From positions 62,001-126,000 of the forward strand of contig JADJYY010000002.1 of assembly GCA_016719465.1 (NCBI GenBank): a stretch of DNA of 64,000 bases. Direction: 5' to 3'. A program made the translations under genes and the position numbers. The stretch comes from Hydrogenophilales bacterium (GTDB lineage: Bacteria; Pseudomonadota; Gammaproteobacteria; Burkholderiales; Thiobacillaceae). Shown piece after piece: positions 25,393 to 34,126 of the stretch (positions are counted from its first letter, which is position 1; the number at the start of each line of letters is the position of its first letter). The notes beneath the pieces were generated by a model. The model saw nothing but the letters and a program-made list of their open reading frames with translations, did not search any database and was not told where the DNA came from.

Positions 25393-25644
25393 TCAGGCCG
25401 CGGGGGCTGCTGCGCCACGCACGATCCGGGCCACGGTGTCGGAAGTCTGGGCGCCCACGCCCTGCCAGTAGGCCAGGCGACCCTGGTCGATGCGCAGGGC
25501 TTCGGCGGCGCCGGCGGCCACCGGGTTGTAGAAGCCGATGCGCTCGATGAAGCGGCCGTCGCGGCGATTGCGGGAATCGGCCACCACGATGTTGAAGAAG
25601 GGGCGCTTCTTGGAGCCGCCGCGAGCGAGACGAATGGTCACCAT
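25393..25644 (-). CDS. rpsP: Ribosomal protein S16
   Basis: 83-residue 30S assembly protein: MVTIRLARGGSKKRPFFNIV, ADSRNRRDGRFIERIGFYNP. First gene of the rpsP-rimM-trmD-rplS operon. The C-terminal GAAAPAA tail is low complexity as is usual. Confidence 0.97.
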   Translation of the reverse strand: MVTIRLARGGSKKRPFFNIVVADSRNRRDGRFIERIGFYNPVAAGAAEALRIDQGRLAYWQGVGAQTSDTVARIVRGAAAPAA

Positions 25645-25760
25645 GTCGAATTTGTCCTCTGTGCCTGTGCCGGCCGGTATGGCGCGGCAAATCCGGAAAA
25701 GCCGCGCATTTTACAGGAGCCCGGCGACCAATCCAAGTGTTTGTTTTATCGGGGGGAACA

Positions 25761-26249
25761 TCAATCCCGGAAGTTCTGGAACTGGACGGGAAAATCCGTG
25801 ACGGACTTCTTCACCAGGGCGATGCATTCCTGCAGGATGTCCCGCTTGGCGCCGGAGACCCGCACGCTCTCGCCCTGGATGCTGGCGGTGACCTTGAGCT
25901 TGGAATCCTTGATCAGCTTGACGATCTTCTTGGCCTGCTCGGACTCGATGCCGTTCCTGACCTTGACCTCGCGCTTGACCTTGTTGCCGGAGACTTTCTC
26001 GCTCTTCTCGGCGATGTCCAGGCAGCGGATGTCGATGCCGCGCTTGACCAGCTTGCCGTTGAGGACCTCCTGCACCTGGTCCAGCTTGAAGTCGTCGTCG
26101 GCGAACACGGTCAGCGCGAATTCGGCCTGCTCGACGCGGGCATCGGAGCCCTTGAAGTCGAAGCGGTTGGCCACTTCCTTGTTGACCTGGTCCACGGCGT
26201 TGCGGATTTCCTGCTTGTCCACTTCGGACACGATATCGAAGGATGGCAT
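25761..26249 (-). CDS. yajQ: YajQ family nucleotide-binding protein
   Basis: 162 residues from MPSFDIVSEVDKQEIRNAVD. Two tandem RNA-recognition-like folds; segments ANRFDFKGSDARVE, AKKIVKLIKDSKLKVTASIQ and VRVSGAKRDILQECI match YajQ. Members bind cyclic di-GMP in Xanthomonas and Pseudomonas and nucleotides elsewhere. The start at 26249 excludes a 24-codon upstream extension that crosses the promoter region. Divergent from rpoZ. Confidence 0.93.
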   Translation of the reverse strand: MPSFDIVSEVDKQEIRNAVDQVNKEVANRFDFKGSDARVEQAEFALTVFADDDFKLDQVQEVLNGKLVKRGIDIRCLDIAEKSEKVSGNKVKREVKVRNGIESEQAKKIVKLIKDSKLKVTASIQGESVRVSGAKRDILQECIALVKKSVTDFPVQFQNFRD

Positions 26250-26280
26250 GACTTTTTCCGGGGGTTTTTGACGAGGGGCG

Positions 26281-26306
26281 ATTATAGGGCCGGCATCGTT
26301 TAGAAT
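26281..26306. promoter_or_regulatory. Candidate divergent -10 boxes for yajQ and rpoZ
   Basis: On the minus strand, TATAAT (26281-26286) lies 32 bp before the yajQ ATG. On the plus strand, TAGAAT (26301-26306) lies 36 bp before the rpoZ ATG. No good -35 hexamers; support is position and consensus of the -10 only. Confidence 0.4.
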
Positions 26307-26341
26307 CGGGGCCTTAGCCACCGTTTTCCGAGAGAGACCCC

Positions 26342-26548
26342 ATGGCCCGCGTGACCGTCGACGACTGCATCAAGCACATCCCCAACCGCTTCGAGATGAC
26401 CCTGGCCGCCGCCTACCGGGCGCGCCAGATCTCCACCGGCGCCACGCCCCGGGTGGAGGCCGAGAAGGACAAGCCCGCCGTGCTGGCCCTGCGGGAAATC
26501 GCCGAGGGACTGACCGGCCTGGAAGTCCTGAAGAAGGCCCAGGCCTGA
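26342..26548 (+). CDS. rpoZ: RNA polymerase omega subunit
   Basis: 68 residues: MARVTVDDCIKHIPNRFEMT, RARQISTGATPRVE, KPAVLALREIAEG. Small RNAP subunit that helps assemble beta' and, in proteobacteria, forms part of the ppGpp binding site. It is 23 bp upstream of spoT; the rpoZ-spoT pairing is conserved. Confidence 0.96.
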   Translation: MARVTVDDCIKHIPNRFEMTLAAAYRARQISTGATPRVEAEKDKPAVLALREIAEGLTGLEVLKKAQA

Positions 26549-26571
26549 CGCTCGCGGCACAGGGCGGCACC

Positions 26572-28703
26572 GTGGAATCTCCCGCCCCCGTTCCACTGCT
26601 GCCCGAGGCGGTCGCTTACCTCAAGCCCGTCGACCTGGAAGCCTTCGAGCGCGCCTACCAGTTTTCCGCGCGCGCCCACGAAGGCCAGTTCCGCAAGGGG
26701 GGGGCGCCCTACATCACCCATCCGCTGGCCGTGGCCGAGATCCTGGCCGGCTGGCACCTGGACGCGCAAACCCTGATTTCCGCCCTGCTCCACGACGTGG
26801 TGGAGGACACGGGCATCACCTCGGAGGACATCGCCCGGGAGTTCGGCAAGTCGGTGGCCCTCCTGGTGGACGGGGTCACCAAGCTGGACAAGATCCGCTT
26901 CGAGGACAAGGCCGAGGCCCAGGCCGAGAATTTCCGCAAGATGCTGCTGGCCATGGCGCGGGACGTGCGCGTCATCCTCATCAAGCTGGCGGACCGGCTG
27001 CACAACATGCGCACCCTGGACGCCATGCAGCCGGAGAAGATCCATCGCATCGCCCAGGAAACCCTGGAGATCTACGCGCCCATCGCCAATCGGCTGGGCC
27101 TCAACAAGGTCTACCAGGAACTGGAGGACATCGCCTTCACCTACCTGCACCCCAACCGCTTCAAGGTCATCGAGAAGGCGGTCAAATCGGCCCGGGGCAA
27201 CCGCAAGGAGGTGGTGGACAAGATCAAGGCCGCCATCGAGGGGAAATTGCGGGAATGCCGGATCCAGGCCCAGGTGCGCGGACGGGAGAAGCACCTGTTC
27301 AGCATCTACCGCAAGATGCAGGAAAAGCACCTGGCCTTTTCCGAGGTGTTCGACATCTACGGCTTCCGCATCGTGGTGGAGGATCCGCGCGACTGCTACC
27401 TGGCCCTGGGCGCCCTGCACGCGCTCTACAAGCCCATTCCCGGCAAGTTCAAGGATTACATCGCCATTCCCAAGCCCAACGGCTACCAGTCCCTGCACAC
27501 CACCCTGTTCGGCCCCTTCGGCGCCCCCCTGGAGGTGCAGATCCGCACCCAGGAAATGCATCGCATCGCCGAGGCCGGCGTGGCCTCCCACTGGCTCTAC
27601 AAGACCGGGGAAACCTCCCTGTCCGAGGTGCAGAAGAAGACCCACCACTGGATGCAGAGCCTGCTGGACATCCAGGCCGACAGCCGGGACTCGGCGGAAT
27701 TCCTGGAACACATCAAGGTGGACCTGTTTCCCGACGAGGTCTACGTGTTCACCCCAAGGGCCGCATCGTCGCCCTGCCCCGGGGCGCCACGGCGGTGGAC
27801 TTCGCCTACAACGTGCACTCGGACGTGGGCGACCACTGCGTGGGCACCAAGATCAACGGCGAGTTCATGCCCCTGTCCACGCCGCTCAAGAACGGCGACC
27901 GGGTGGAAATCCTCACCTCCGACTCGGCCCGCCCCAATCCGGCCTGGGCCCACTTCGCCATCACCGGCAAGGCCCGCGCCCACATCCGCAGCGCCCTCAA
28001 GAAGACCCACCGGCACGAATCCGTCCTGCTCGGCGAGCAACTGCTGGAACAGGCGACCCGGGCCCTGGGCGGCGAACCGGTGGGCGAGGCCCAGTGGGAG
28101 CGATTCCAGCGGGAGGGCGGGCGCGACCGGGACGACACCCTGGCGGAAATCGGCCTGGGCAAGAAACTGGCCTTCGTCGTCGCCCGGCAACTGCTGGCCA
28201 AGGACAATGAAACCGAGGCGCGCAAGACCGCCGGCCCCATGCTGATCCGCGGCGCCGAGGGCGTGGCGGTGCGCCTGGGAAAATGCTGCCGGCCCATCCC
28301 CGGCGACCCCATCATCGGCCAGATCAAGAAGGAGCAGGGCCTCATCATCCACACCCACGACTGCACCCAGGTGCGCCACTACCGGGACGACCCGGAGAAG
28401 TGGGTGGACGTGGCCTGGTCCGCCGAACTGGACAAGCTGTTCGAGGTGGGCATCAAGGTCATCGTCGTCAACCAGCGCGGCGTGCTGGCCAAGGTGGCGG
28501 CCGCCATCGCCAACGAGGGCTCCGACATCGACAACGTGCACATGCACGACGAAGCCGGGGCCTACACCAGCCTCTACTTCACCGTCAGCGTCCAGAACCG
28601 CCTGCACCTGGCCCGGCTGATGCGAGCCCTGCGCGGACTGCCCGAGGTCATCCGCCTCGCTCGCGTGAAAGGGCGGGATGACCGGGGCGTGAACGTGGTC
28701 TGA
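26572..28703 (+). CDS. spoT: Bifunctional (p)ppGpp synthetase/hydrolase, apparent frameshift
   Basis: Makes and degrades the stringent alarmone. Order: HD hydrolase (HEGQFRKGGAPYITHPLAVA, ALLHDVVEDT intact), synthetase (YGFRIVVEDP, KFKDYIAIPKPNGYQSLHTT; the KxKD type expected of bifunctional Rel/SpoT), TGS (GRIVALPRGATAVDFAYNVH), helical and zinc-finger-like region (VAVRLGKCCRPIPGD) and C-terminal ACT (FEVGIKVIVVNQRGVLAKVA). The frame breaks at 27755-27758 (codon ~395, start of TGS): adding one C to CCCC restores VYVFTPKGRIVALPRG. Total length 2,132 nt is one short of a codon multiple. A sequencing or consensus error is far more likely than a lesion in this gene. The start is GTG 26572. Confidence 0.93.
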
Positions 28704-28724
28704 CGCCCGGCGGTGTTCCCGGGC

Positions 28725-29480
28725 TCAGTCCAGCCAGGTCCGGATGCGGGCCAGATCCACCAGCCCCGTTTCCCCCTCGCCCGCCGCGTCCAGCCGGCGA
28801 TAAGGCGTGCCGGGCTCGCCCAGGTCGGACAATACGGCCAGCGCCCCGGTGAAATCGTGATCCAGGGTGTAGTCGTTGACCGTTACGATGGTGCGCAGCC
28901 CCGCGCCCCGAGAAGCCAGGATGCCGTTCTCCGAGTCCTCGAAGGCCAGGCATTCGGCCGCGTCCAGGCCCAGCCTTTCCAGGGCCCAGACGTAGATGTC
29001 CGGCGCGGGTTTCTTGGCTGGCACGATGTCGCCGGCGGCGATCACGGCGAACCAGTCCGGCCCGTCGGCGGCCAGGCTGTGGCGCAGCAGGGCGGTGACG
29101 TTGTCCGGGGTGGTGGTGGTGGCCACCGCCAGGGTCAGTCCCGCCGCCCGCGCCTCCTCCAGCAGGCGCTTGACGCCGGAGCGCAGGGGGATGCCGCCTT
29201 CCGCCAGCATGCGGGTGTAGTGGCGGGTCTTGGCCTGGTGCAGTTCGGCCACCAGGTCGTCGAAATCGGCGGGCCTGGCGTAGTCCGGGCGGAAGCGCTC
29301 CACGTAGTGCTTCATGCGCTCCTTGCCCCCGGTCACGGCCAGCAACTGGCCGTAGAGGGGCACATCCCAGTCCCAGTCCAGGCCGTATTCCCGGAACGCC
29401 GCGTTGAAGGCCGGCCGGTGGCCGTCCCGTTCGGTATCCGCCAGGGTTCCGTCCACATCGAAAATCAGTGCCTTGAGCAT
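28725..29480 (-). CDS. cbbY: HAD-superfamily hydrolase, CbbY-like
   Basis: 251-residue HAD phosphatase. Motif I FDVDGTLADTE, motif II VATTTTPDNV, motif III VPAKKPAPDIY, motif IV LAFEDSENGILASRGAG. The cap contains TGGKERMKHYVERF, characteristic of CbbY, which dephosphorylates xylulose-1,5-bisphosphate, an inhibitor of RuBisCO. No Calvin genes are in the window, so the substrate here may be another sugar phosphate. Convergent with spoT. Confidence 0.8.
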   Translation of the reverse strand: MLKALIFDVDGTLADTERDGHRPAFNAAFREYGLDWDWDVPLYGQLLAVTGGKERMKHYVERFRPDYARPADFDDLVAELHQAKTRHYTRMLAEGGIPLRSGVKRLLEEARAAGLTLAVATTTTPDNVTALLRHSLAADGPDWFAVIAAGDIVPAKKPAPDIYVWALERLGLDAAECLAFEDSENGILASRGAGLRTIVTVNDYTLDHDFTGALAVLSDLGEPGTPYRRLDAAGEGETGLVDLARIRTWLD

Positions 29481-29560
29481 GTCTTTTCCTGTTTGAAGCG
29501 TGTTTTCAAATGTTTAGGCGCGGTTACAATGCGCCTCCCACCGTTCCAACCGAGTCCGCC

Positions 29561-30019
29561 ATGGACGTCATCACCGATCGCCAGAATCCCGAATTCGACC
29601 AGCTGTTCGACGGCACTTTGTACAGCCTGCTGTCCTGGAAGCAGCTCACGGCGTTCTGGGAACGCCTGGACCCCGCCGCCGGCTGGTTCCTCTATGCCGT
29701 GGGCGAGCCCCGCCCCGAGGACGCGGCCGACGCGGAGCACGTGGCCGCCTTCGTGCGCGAGATCGACGCCCTGCTGCGCAAGGAACACCACGAGGACTAT
29801 TGCGGCATCGTCTACGCCGACGACCTGGACAATCCCCGCCTCATCAAGATCTACGACCCCAATCATCTGGGGACGTCCTGCGGTTCCAGCAAGCACCGCA
29901 TCCTGCCCGGCTGGATCATGTCCCGCATGGCGCCTTCCGACCTGGACCCGCCCGCCTTCGTGCCCCAGAACCGCAAGCGCTGGTGGCAGGGGTTCCTGGA
30001 CATGATCGGCGCCGGCTGA
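29561..30019 (+). CDS. Conserved hypothetical protein
   Basis: 152 residues starting MDVITDRQNPEFDQLFDGTL, with no signal or membrane segment. Acidic, Trp-rich N-terminal half, then a two-stranded-looking core (YCGIVYADDLDNPRLIKIYD, then PNHLGTSCGSSK) and a basic end (RKRWWQGFLDMIGAG). I recognise no named family. TACAAT at 29525-29530 lies 30 bp before the start as a possible -10. It is followed by a strong bidirectional terminator, so it is probably expressed alone. Confidence 0.75.
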   Translation: MDVITDRQNPEFDQLFDGTLYSLLSWKQLTAFWERLDPAAGWFLYAVGEPRPEDAADAEHVAAFVREIDALLRKEHHEDYCGIVYADDLDNPRLIKIYDPNHLGTSCGSSKHRILPGWIMSRMAPSDLDPPAFVPQNRKRWWQGFLDMIGAG

Positions 30020-30038
30020 CCAGCAACCCGCACCCAAG

Positions 30039-30066
30039 AAAAAAGCGGCCATTCGGCCGCTTTTTT
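30039..30066. terminator. Bidirectional terminator between the hypothetical gene and pnp
   Basis: AAAAAA GCGGCC ATTC GGCCGC TTTTTT, a perfect stem with T-runs on both strands between convergent genes. Confidence 0.92.
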
Positions 30067-30083
30067 CATTCCGTCTCGCGGCC

Positions 30084-32210
30084 TTATTCGGCAGCCGGGG
30101 CTTCCGCCGCGGGGGCGGGGGCGGCCGGCGGCTCGATCAGGGCCTTCATGGACAGGCGCATGCGTCCCTTCTCGTCGGTCTCCAGCACCTTCACCTGCAC
30201 CGCCTGGCCTTCCTTGAGGTGGTCGGTGACGGCATTGACGCGCTGGTGGGCGATCTGGGAGATGTGCAGCAGGCCGTCCTTGCCGGGCAGCACGTTGACG
30301 ATGGCGCCGAAGTCGAGAATCTTGAGCACGGTGCCGTCGTAGGTCTTGCCCACTTCCACCTCGGCGGTGATGTCCTCGATGCGCTTCTTGGCCAGGGCGC
30401 CGGCTTCGGTGCTGGTGCAGGCGATCTTGATGGTGCCGTCCTCGGCGATGTCGATCTGGGTGCCGGTTTCCTCGGTCAGGGCGCGGATGGTGGCGCCACC
30501 CTTGCCGATGACGTCGCGGATCTTCTCCGGGTTGATCTTCATGGTGATGATGCGCGGCGCGTACTGGCTCATCTCGTGGGGCGCGGCCTCGGCCTTCTCC
30601 ATGGCGTCCAGGATGTGCAGGCGGGCTTCCCGGGCCTGGGTCAGGGCCACCTGCATGATCTCCTTGGTGATGCCGGTGATCTTGATGTCCATCTGCAGGG
30701 CGTTGACGCCCTCGCGGGTGCCGGCCACCTTGAAGTCCATGTCGCCCAGGTGGTCCTCGTCGCCCAGGATGTCGGTCAGCACGGCGAAACGGTTGCCGTC
30801 CTTGATCAGGCCCATGGCGATGCCGGCCACGTGGCGCTTCATGGGCACGCCGGCATCCATCAGGGCCAGGCTGCCGCCGCACACGGAGGCCATGGAGGAG
30901 GAGCCGTTGGATTCGGTGATCTCGGACACCACGCGGATGGCGTAGCCGAATTCTTCCTTGCCCGGCAGGCAGGCCACCAGGGCGCGCTTGGCGAGGCGGC
31001 CGTGGCCGATCTCGCGGCGCTTGGGACTGCCCACCCGCCCGGTTTCGCCGGTGGCGAAGGGGGGCATGTTGTAGTGCAGCATGAAGTAGTCGCTGTAGCC
31101 GCCGGTGAGGGCCTCGATGGTCTGCTCGTCGCGGCTGGTGCCCAGGGTGGCGACCACCAGGGCCTGGGTCTCGCCGCGGGTGAACAGGGCGGAACCGTGG
31201 GTCCGGGGCAGCACGCCGGTGCGGATGGAGATGGGCCGCACGGTGCGCGTGTCGCGTCCGTCGATGCGGGGTTCGCCGGCCAGGATGCGGCCGCGCACCA
31301 CCTTGGCTTCCAGATTGTGGAACAGGTCCTTCACCACGTTGGCGGCGGTGGTATCCATGTCGGCGGTGATCATTTCCGCGAACACCCGGTTGCGGATCTC
31401 GTCCACGGCGGCGACGCGGGCCTGCTTCTGCTTGATGGAGTAAGCCTGGTTGAGGCCATCGCCGCAGATCGCGTTCATCTGATCCAGCAGGGCGGTGGAG
31501 GTCTCGGGCGCGGTCCAGTCCCAGGCGTCCTTGCCGGCTTCGTCGGCCAGGTCGTTGATGGCGTCGATGGCGGCCTGCATCTGGTCATGGCCGAACACCA
31601 CGGCGCCCAGCATCACGTCCTCGGACAATTCCTTGGCCTCGGACTCCACCATCAGCACGGCGGTCTCGGTGCCGGCCACCACCAGGTCCAGCTTGGATTC
31701 CTTCAGCTCGGCCTGGGTGGGGTTGAGCACGTACTGGCCGTCCACATAGCCCACGCGGGCGGCGCCGATGGGGCCGTTGAAGGGCAGGCCGGACAGGGCC
31801 AGGGCGGCGGAGGCGCCGATCAGGGCGGGAATGTCGGAATCCACTTCCGGATTGGCGGACATCACGGTGGCGATGACCTGGACTTCGTTGAAGAAGCCAT
31901 CCGGGAACAGGGGGCGGATGGGCCGGTCGATCAGGCGGGACGTCAGCGTCTCCTTTTCGGTGGGCTTGCCCTCGCGCTTGAAGAAGCCACCCGGGATGCG
32001 GCCGGCGGCATAGGTCTTCTCCATGTAGTCGACGGTCAGCGGGAAGAAATCCTGGCCCGGCTTGACTTCGTTCTTGGCCACCACGGTGACCAGCACCACG
32101 GTGTCGTCCATGTTGACCACCACCGCGCCGTCGGCCTGACGGGCGATCTCGCCAGTTTCCAGGGTGACTTGATGGCGACCGTACTGAAATGTCTTCTTGA
32201 CCGGATTCAC
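30084..32210 (-). CDS. pnp: Polynucleotide phosphorylase
   Basis: 3'-5' phosphorolytic exoribonuclease and degradosome component, 708 residues. Two RNase PH folds (residues ~10-230 and ~320-550; catalytic-core segments DMDFKVAGTREGVNALQMD and RREIGHGRLAKRAL), the all-alpha linker, then KH (IGKGGATIRALTEETGTQID) and S1 (GKTYDGTVLKILDFGAIVNV) domains. GTG 32210 is chosen for GGAAGG 7 nt upstream, giving the usual NPVKKTFQYG start. It follows rpsO, as is typical. The Ala/Pro-rich C-terminus is unremarkable. Confidence 0.97.
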   Translation of the reverse strand: MNPVKKTFQYGRHQVTLETGEIARQADGAVVVNMDDTVVLVTVVAKNEVKPGQDFFPLTVDYMEKTYAAGRIPGGFFKREGKPTEKETLTSRLIDRPIRPLFPDGFFNEVQVIATVMSANPEVDSDIPALIGASAALALSGLPFNGPIGAARVGYVDGQYVLNPTQAELKESKLDLVVAGTETAVLMVESEAKELSEDVMLGAVVFGHDQMQAAIDAINDLADEAGKDAWDWTAPETSTALLDQMNAICGDGLNQAYSIKQKQARVAAVDEIRNRVFAEMITADMDTTAANVVKDLFHNLEAKVVRGRILAGEPRIDGRDTRTVRPISIRTGVLPRTHGSALFTRGETQALVVATLGTSRDEQTIEALTGGYSDYFMLHYNMPPFATGETGRVGSPKRREIGHGRLAKRALVACLPGKEEFGYAIRVVSEITESNGSSSMASVCGGSLALMDAGVPMKRHVAGIAMGLIKDGNRFAVLTDILGDEDHLGDMDFKVAGTREGVNALQMDIKITGITKEIMQVALTQAREARLHILDAMEKAEAAPHEMSQYAPRIITMKINPEKIRDVIGKGGATIRALTEETGTQIDIAEDGTIKIACTSTEAGALAKKRIEDITAEVEVGKTYDGTVLKILDFGAIVNVLPGKDGLLHISQIAHQRVNAVTDHLKEGQAVQVKVLETDEKGRMRLSMKALIEPPAAPAPAAEAPAAE

Positions 32211-32248
32211 GCTGTTGCCTTCCAAAGGGTTGTACCGTTAAAGCGGAA

Positions 32249-32268
32249 CGGCGCCCGAGGGGGCGCCG
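32249..32268. terminator. Hairpin in the rpsO-pnp gap
   Basis: CGGCGCCCGAGGGGGCGCCG, a GC-rich stem-loop 18 bp after the rpsO stop without a T-run. In many proteobacteria a structured RNA here is a partial terminator and an RNase III site that controls pnp autoregulation; whether that holds here is inference. Confidence 0.5.
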
Positions 32269-32285
32269 GATTCATGCCTTGTGGC

Positions 32286-32555
32286 TTATTTGCGCAGGCC
32301 CAGGCGCTGGATGAGCTGGGTATAGCTGTCCGCGTTCTTGTCCTTGAGGTAGTCCAGCAGGCGGCGGCGGCGGCTGACCATCTTGAGCAGGCCGCGACGG
32401 GAGTGGTGATCCTTGGCGTTGGCCTTGAAATGGCCGGTGAGATCGTTGATGCGGGCGGTCAGCAGGGCGACCTGGACTTCCGGGGATCCGGTATCGGCGG
32501 CGGCGCGCTGGTAATCCTTGAGGATCTGGGCCTTTTGGGCGGTGGTGATAGCCAT
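32286..32555 (-). CDS. rpsO: Ribosomal protein S15
   Basis: 89-residue 16S central-domain binder: MAITTAQKAQILKDYQRAAA, DTGSPEVQVALLTARINDLT, DHHSRRGLLKMVSRRRRLLD. Usual position upstream of pnp. About 180 bp separates it from truB; I see no gene in that gap. Confidence 0.97.
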   Translation of the reverse strand: MAITTAQKAQILKDYQRAAADTGSPEVQVALLTARINDLTGHFKANAKDHHSRRGLLKMVSRRRRLLDYLKDKNADSYTQLIQRLGLRK

Positions 32556-32736
32556 GACGTTACTCCTATGTAATCGCGTGGCCCGAGGCTATTCAGGACA
32601 CGTTCGGGAAAGTCCGCGATTCTATGCCGAGGAGGCGCCTCATTCAACCAATATCCCGTCTCAGGCCCATCGAAAACGGAATAAACCGCCGGGAGAACGC
32701 CGGAAATTCAATGGCTTGCCCTCCGGCCAGCCCCCA

Positions 32737-33624
32737 TCAGGCGTTGGCGACGAGCCGCCTCGGCGCCAGCTTGCCATCCTCGTTCACCTCGGCCACGCCG
32801 AGGAAACCCTGGTCGGGGGCATAGATGCGATAGAGCGTCCCGACCCGCAGGCGCGGCAACCACACCGCCTGGCCGTGGGAAATCTGCCAGGCGGACTCCA
32901 CATCCAGGATCAAGTCGGGCAGCGCGGCGATGAGCCCATCGGCCGGCAGCAGCCGAGCGTCGCGCTCCGCCTCGGACATGGCTTCCAGGGCCGGCAGCGT
33001 CACCGCTTCCGCCAGGGCGAATCCGCCCACCGCCAGGCGCCGCAGGCCCACCAGATGGGCGCCGCAGCCCAGCGCCTGGCCCAGATCATCGGCCAGGGCG
33101 CGGACGTAGAACCCCTTGCCGGAATGGACGCGCAGGGTGCAGTTATCGCCGGAAAAGGCTTCCAGGGTCAGCGCATGCACCACGATCCGGCGCGCCTTGC
33201 GTTCGATCTCGATACCCTGGCGGGCGTATTCGTAGAGGGGGCGGCCCTGGTGCTTGAGGGCGGAATGCATGGGCGGCACCTGTTCGATCTCGCCCCTGAA
33301 GGACTCCAGCGCTTGCAGCAGCGCCGCTTCCGTGACCTCCACCGGCCGCGTGGCGATCACCTCGCCGTCGAGATCGCCCGAGGAGGTGCGGACGCCGAGT
33401 TTCACCTCGGCCAGGTAGACCTTGTCCGCGTCCAGCAGGAATTGGGAGAACTTGGTGGCCTCCCCCAGGCACAGGGGCAGCAGGCCGGTGGCGAAGGGGT
33501 CCAGGGTGCCGGTGTGGCCGGCCTTTTCCGCCCGATACAGGCGCTTGGCCTTTTGCAGGGCGGCGTTGGAAGTCAGGCCGGCGGGCTTGTCCAGCAGCAG
33601 GACGCCGTCAACCTTGCGCTTCAT
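32737..33624 (-). CDS. truB: tRNA pseudouridine-55 synthase
   Basis: Makes pseudouridine 55 in the T-loop of tRNAs. 295 residues: N-terminal VDGVLLLDKPAGLTSNAALQ, catalytic AGHTGTLDPFATGLLPLCLG with the conserved Asp, SGKGFYVRALADDLGQALG, and a C-terminal PUA-like extension. It overlaps rbfA by 17 bp, in the standard infB-rbfA-truB order. Confidence 0.96.
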   Translation of the reverse strand: MKRKVDGVLLLDKPAGLTSNAALQKAKRLYRAEKAGHTGTLDPFATGLLPLCLGEATKFSQFLLDADKVYLAEVKLGVRTSSGDLDGEVIATRPVEVTEAALLQALESFRGEIEQVPPMHSALKHQGRPLYEYARQGIEIERKARRIVVHALTLEAFSGDNCTLRVHSGKGFYVRALADDLGQALGCGAHLVGLRRLAVGGFALAEAVTLPALEAMSEAERDARLLPADGLIAALPDLILDVESAWQISHGQAVWLPRLRVGTLYRIYAPDQGFLGVAEVNEDGKLAPRRLVANA

Positions 33625-34012
33625 CGTCCCGAGAGGATGGGGCCTGGATGGGTTGGTCCTGGAGGTGCTGGCGATCCTCTTCGACGGCCAGATCGATGAG
33701 ATGGGAGAGATGGGCGCCCCGTTCCACGGAGGCGTCGTAATGGAAGGCGAGCTTGGGCACGGTGCGCATGGACACGCGGTGGGCCAGTTCGCTGCGCAGG
33801 AAACCGGCGGCGTGGACCAGGCCCTGGAGCGTGGCTTCGTGATCCTTGCCGAACACGGTGAACCAGACCTTGGCGTGCTCCAGGTCGCGGGTCACTTCCA
33901 CGGCGGTGAACGACACGCCGGCGACGCGGGGATCCTTCATTTCGCGCATGACGATGTCCGCCAGTTCCTGGCGGATCTGCTCTGCGACGCGTTTGGGGCG
34001 GGGGTTGGTCAT
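33608..34012 (-). CDS. rbfA: Ribosome-binding factor A
   Basis: 134-residue KH-type 30S maturation and cold-adaptation factor: MTNPRPKRVAEQIRQELADI, REMKDPRVAGVSFTAVEVTR, HAKVWFTVFG. Start at 34012. The extended upstream frame to 34069 runs through a heptad-repeat element and is not part of the family. The C-terminus overlaps truB. Confidence 0.95.
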   Translation of the reverse strand: MTNPRPKRVAEQIRQELADIVMREMKDPRVAGVSFTAVEVTRDLEHAKVWFTVFGKDHEATLQGLVHAAGFLRSELAHRVSMRTVPKLAFHYDASVERGAHLSHLIDLAVEEDRQHLQDQPIQAPSSRDDEAQG

Positions 34013-34033
34013 GGTGGTGCGTCTGAGATAAGA

Positions 34034-34125
34034 AGGGGCAAGGTACAAGGGGCAAGGGGCAAGGCACAAGGGGCAAACGAAGCCTGGATTTTCCTTGCCC
34101 CTTGTACCTTGAACCTTGCCCCTGT
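34034..34125. repeat. Heptanucleotide repeat in inverted arms between infB and rbfA
   Basis: Six G-rich heptads at 34034-34075 (AAGGGGC, AAGGTAC, AAGGGGC, AAGGGGC, AAGGCAC, AAGGGGC) face an inverse set at 34098-34124 (GCCCCTT, GTACCTT, GAACCTT, GCCCC). A spacer of about 22 bp separates them. The arms pair, including AAGGTAC with GTACCTT, so the transcript between infB and rbfA can form a long hairpin. It fills most of the 114-bp gap. Confidence 0.9.
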
Positions 34126-34126
34126 T

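Noticed and set aside
27255..28703. A second, overlapping gene within spoT
   Set aside because: The downstream frame is the continuation of SpoT (TGS, zinc-finger-like and ACT regions) after a one-base slip, not a separate gene.
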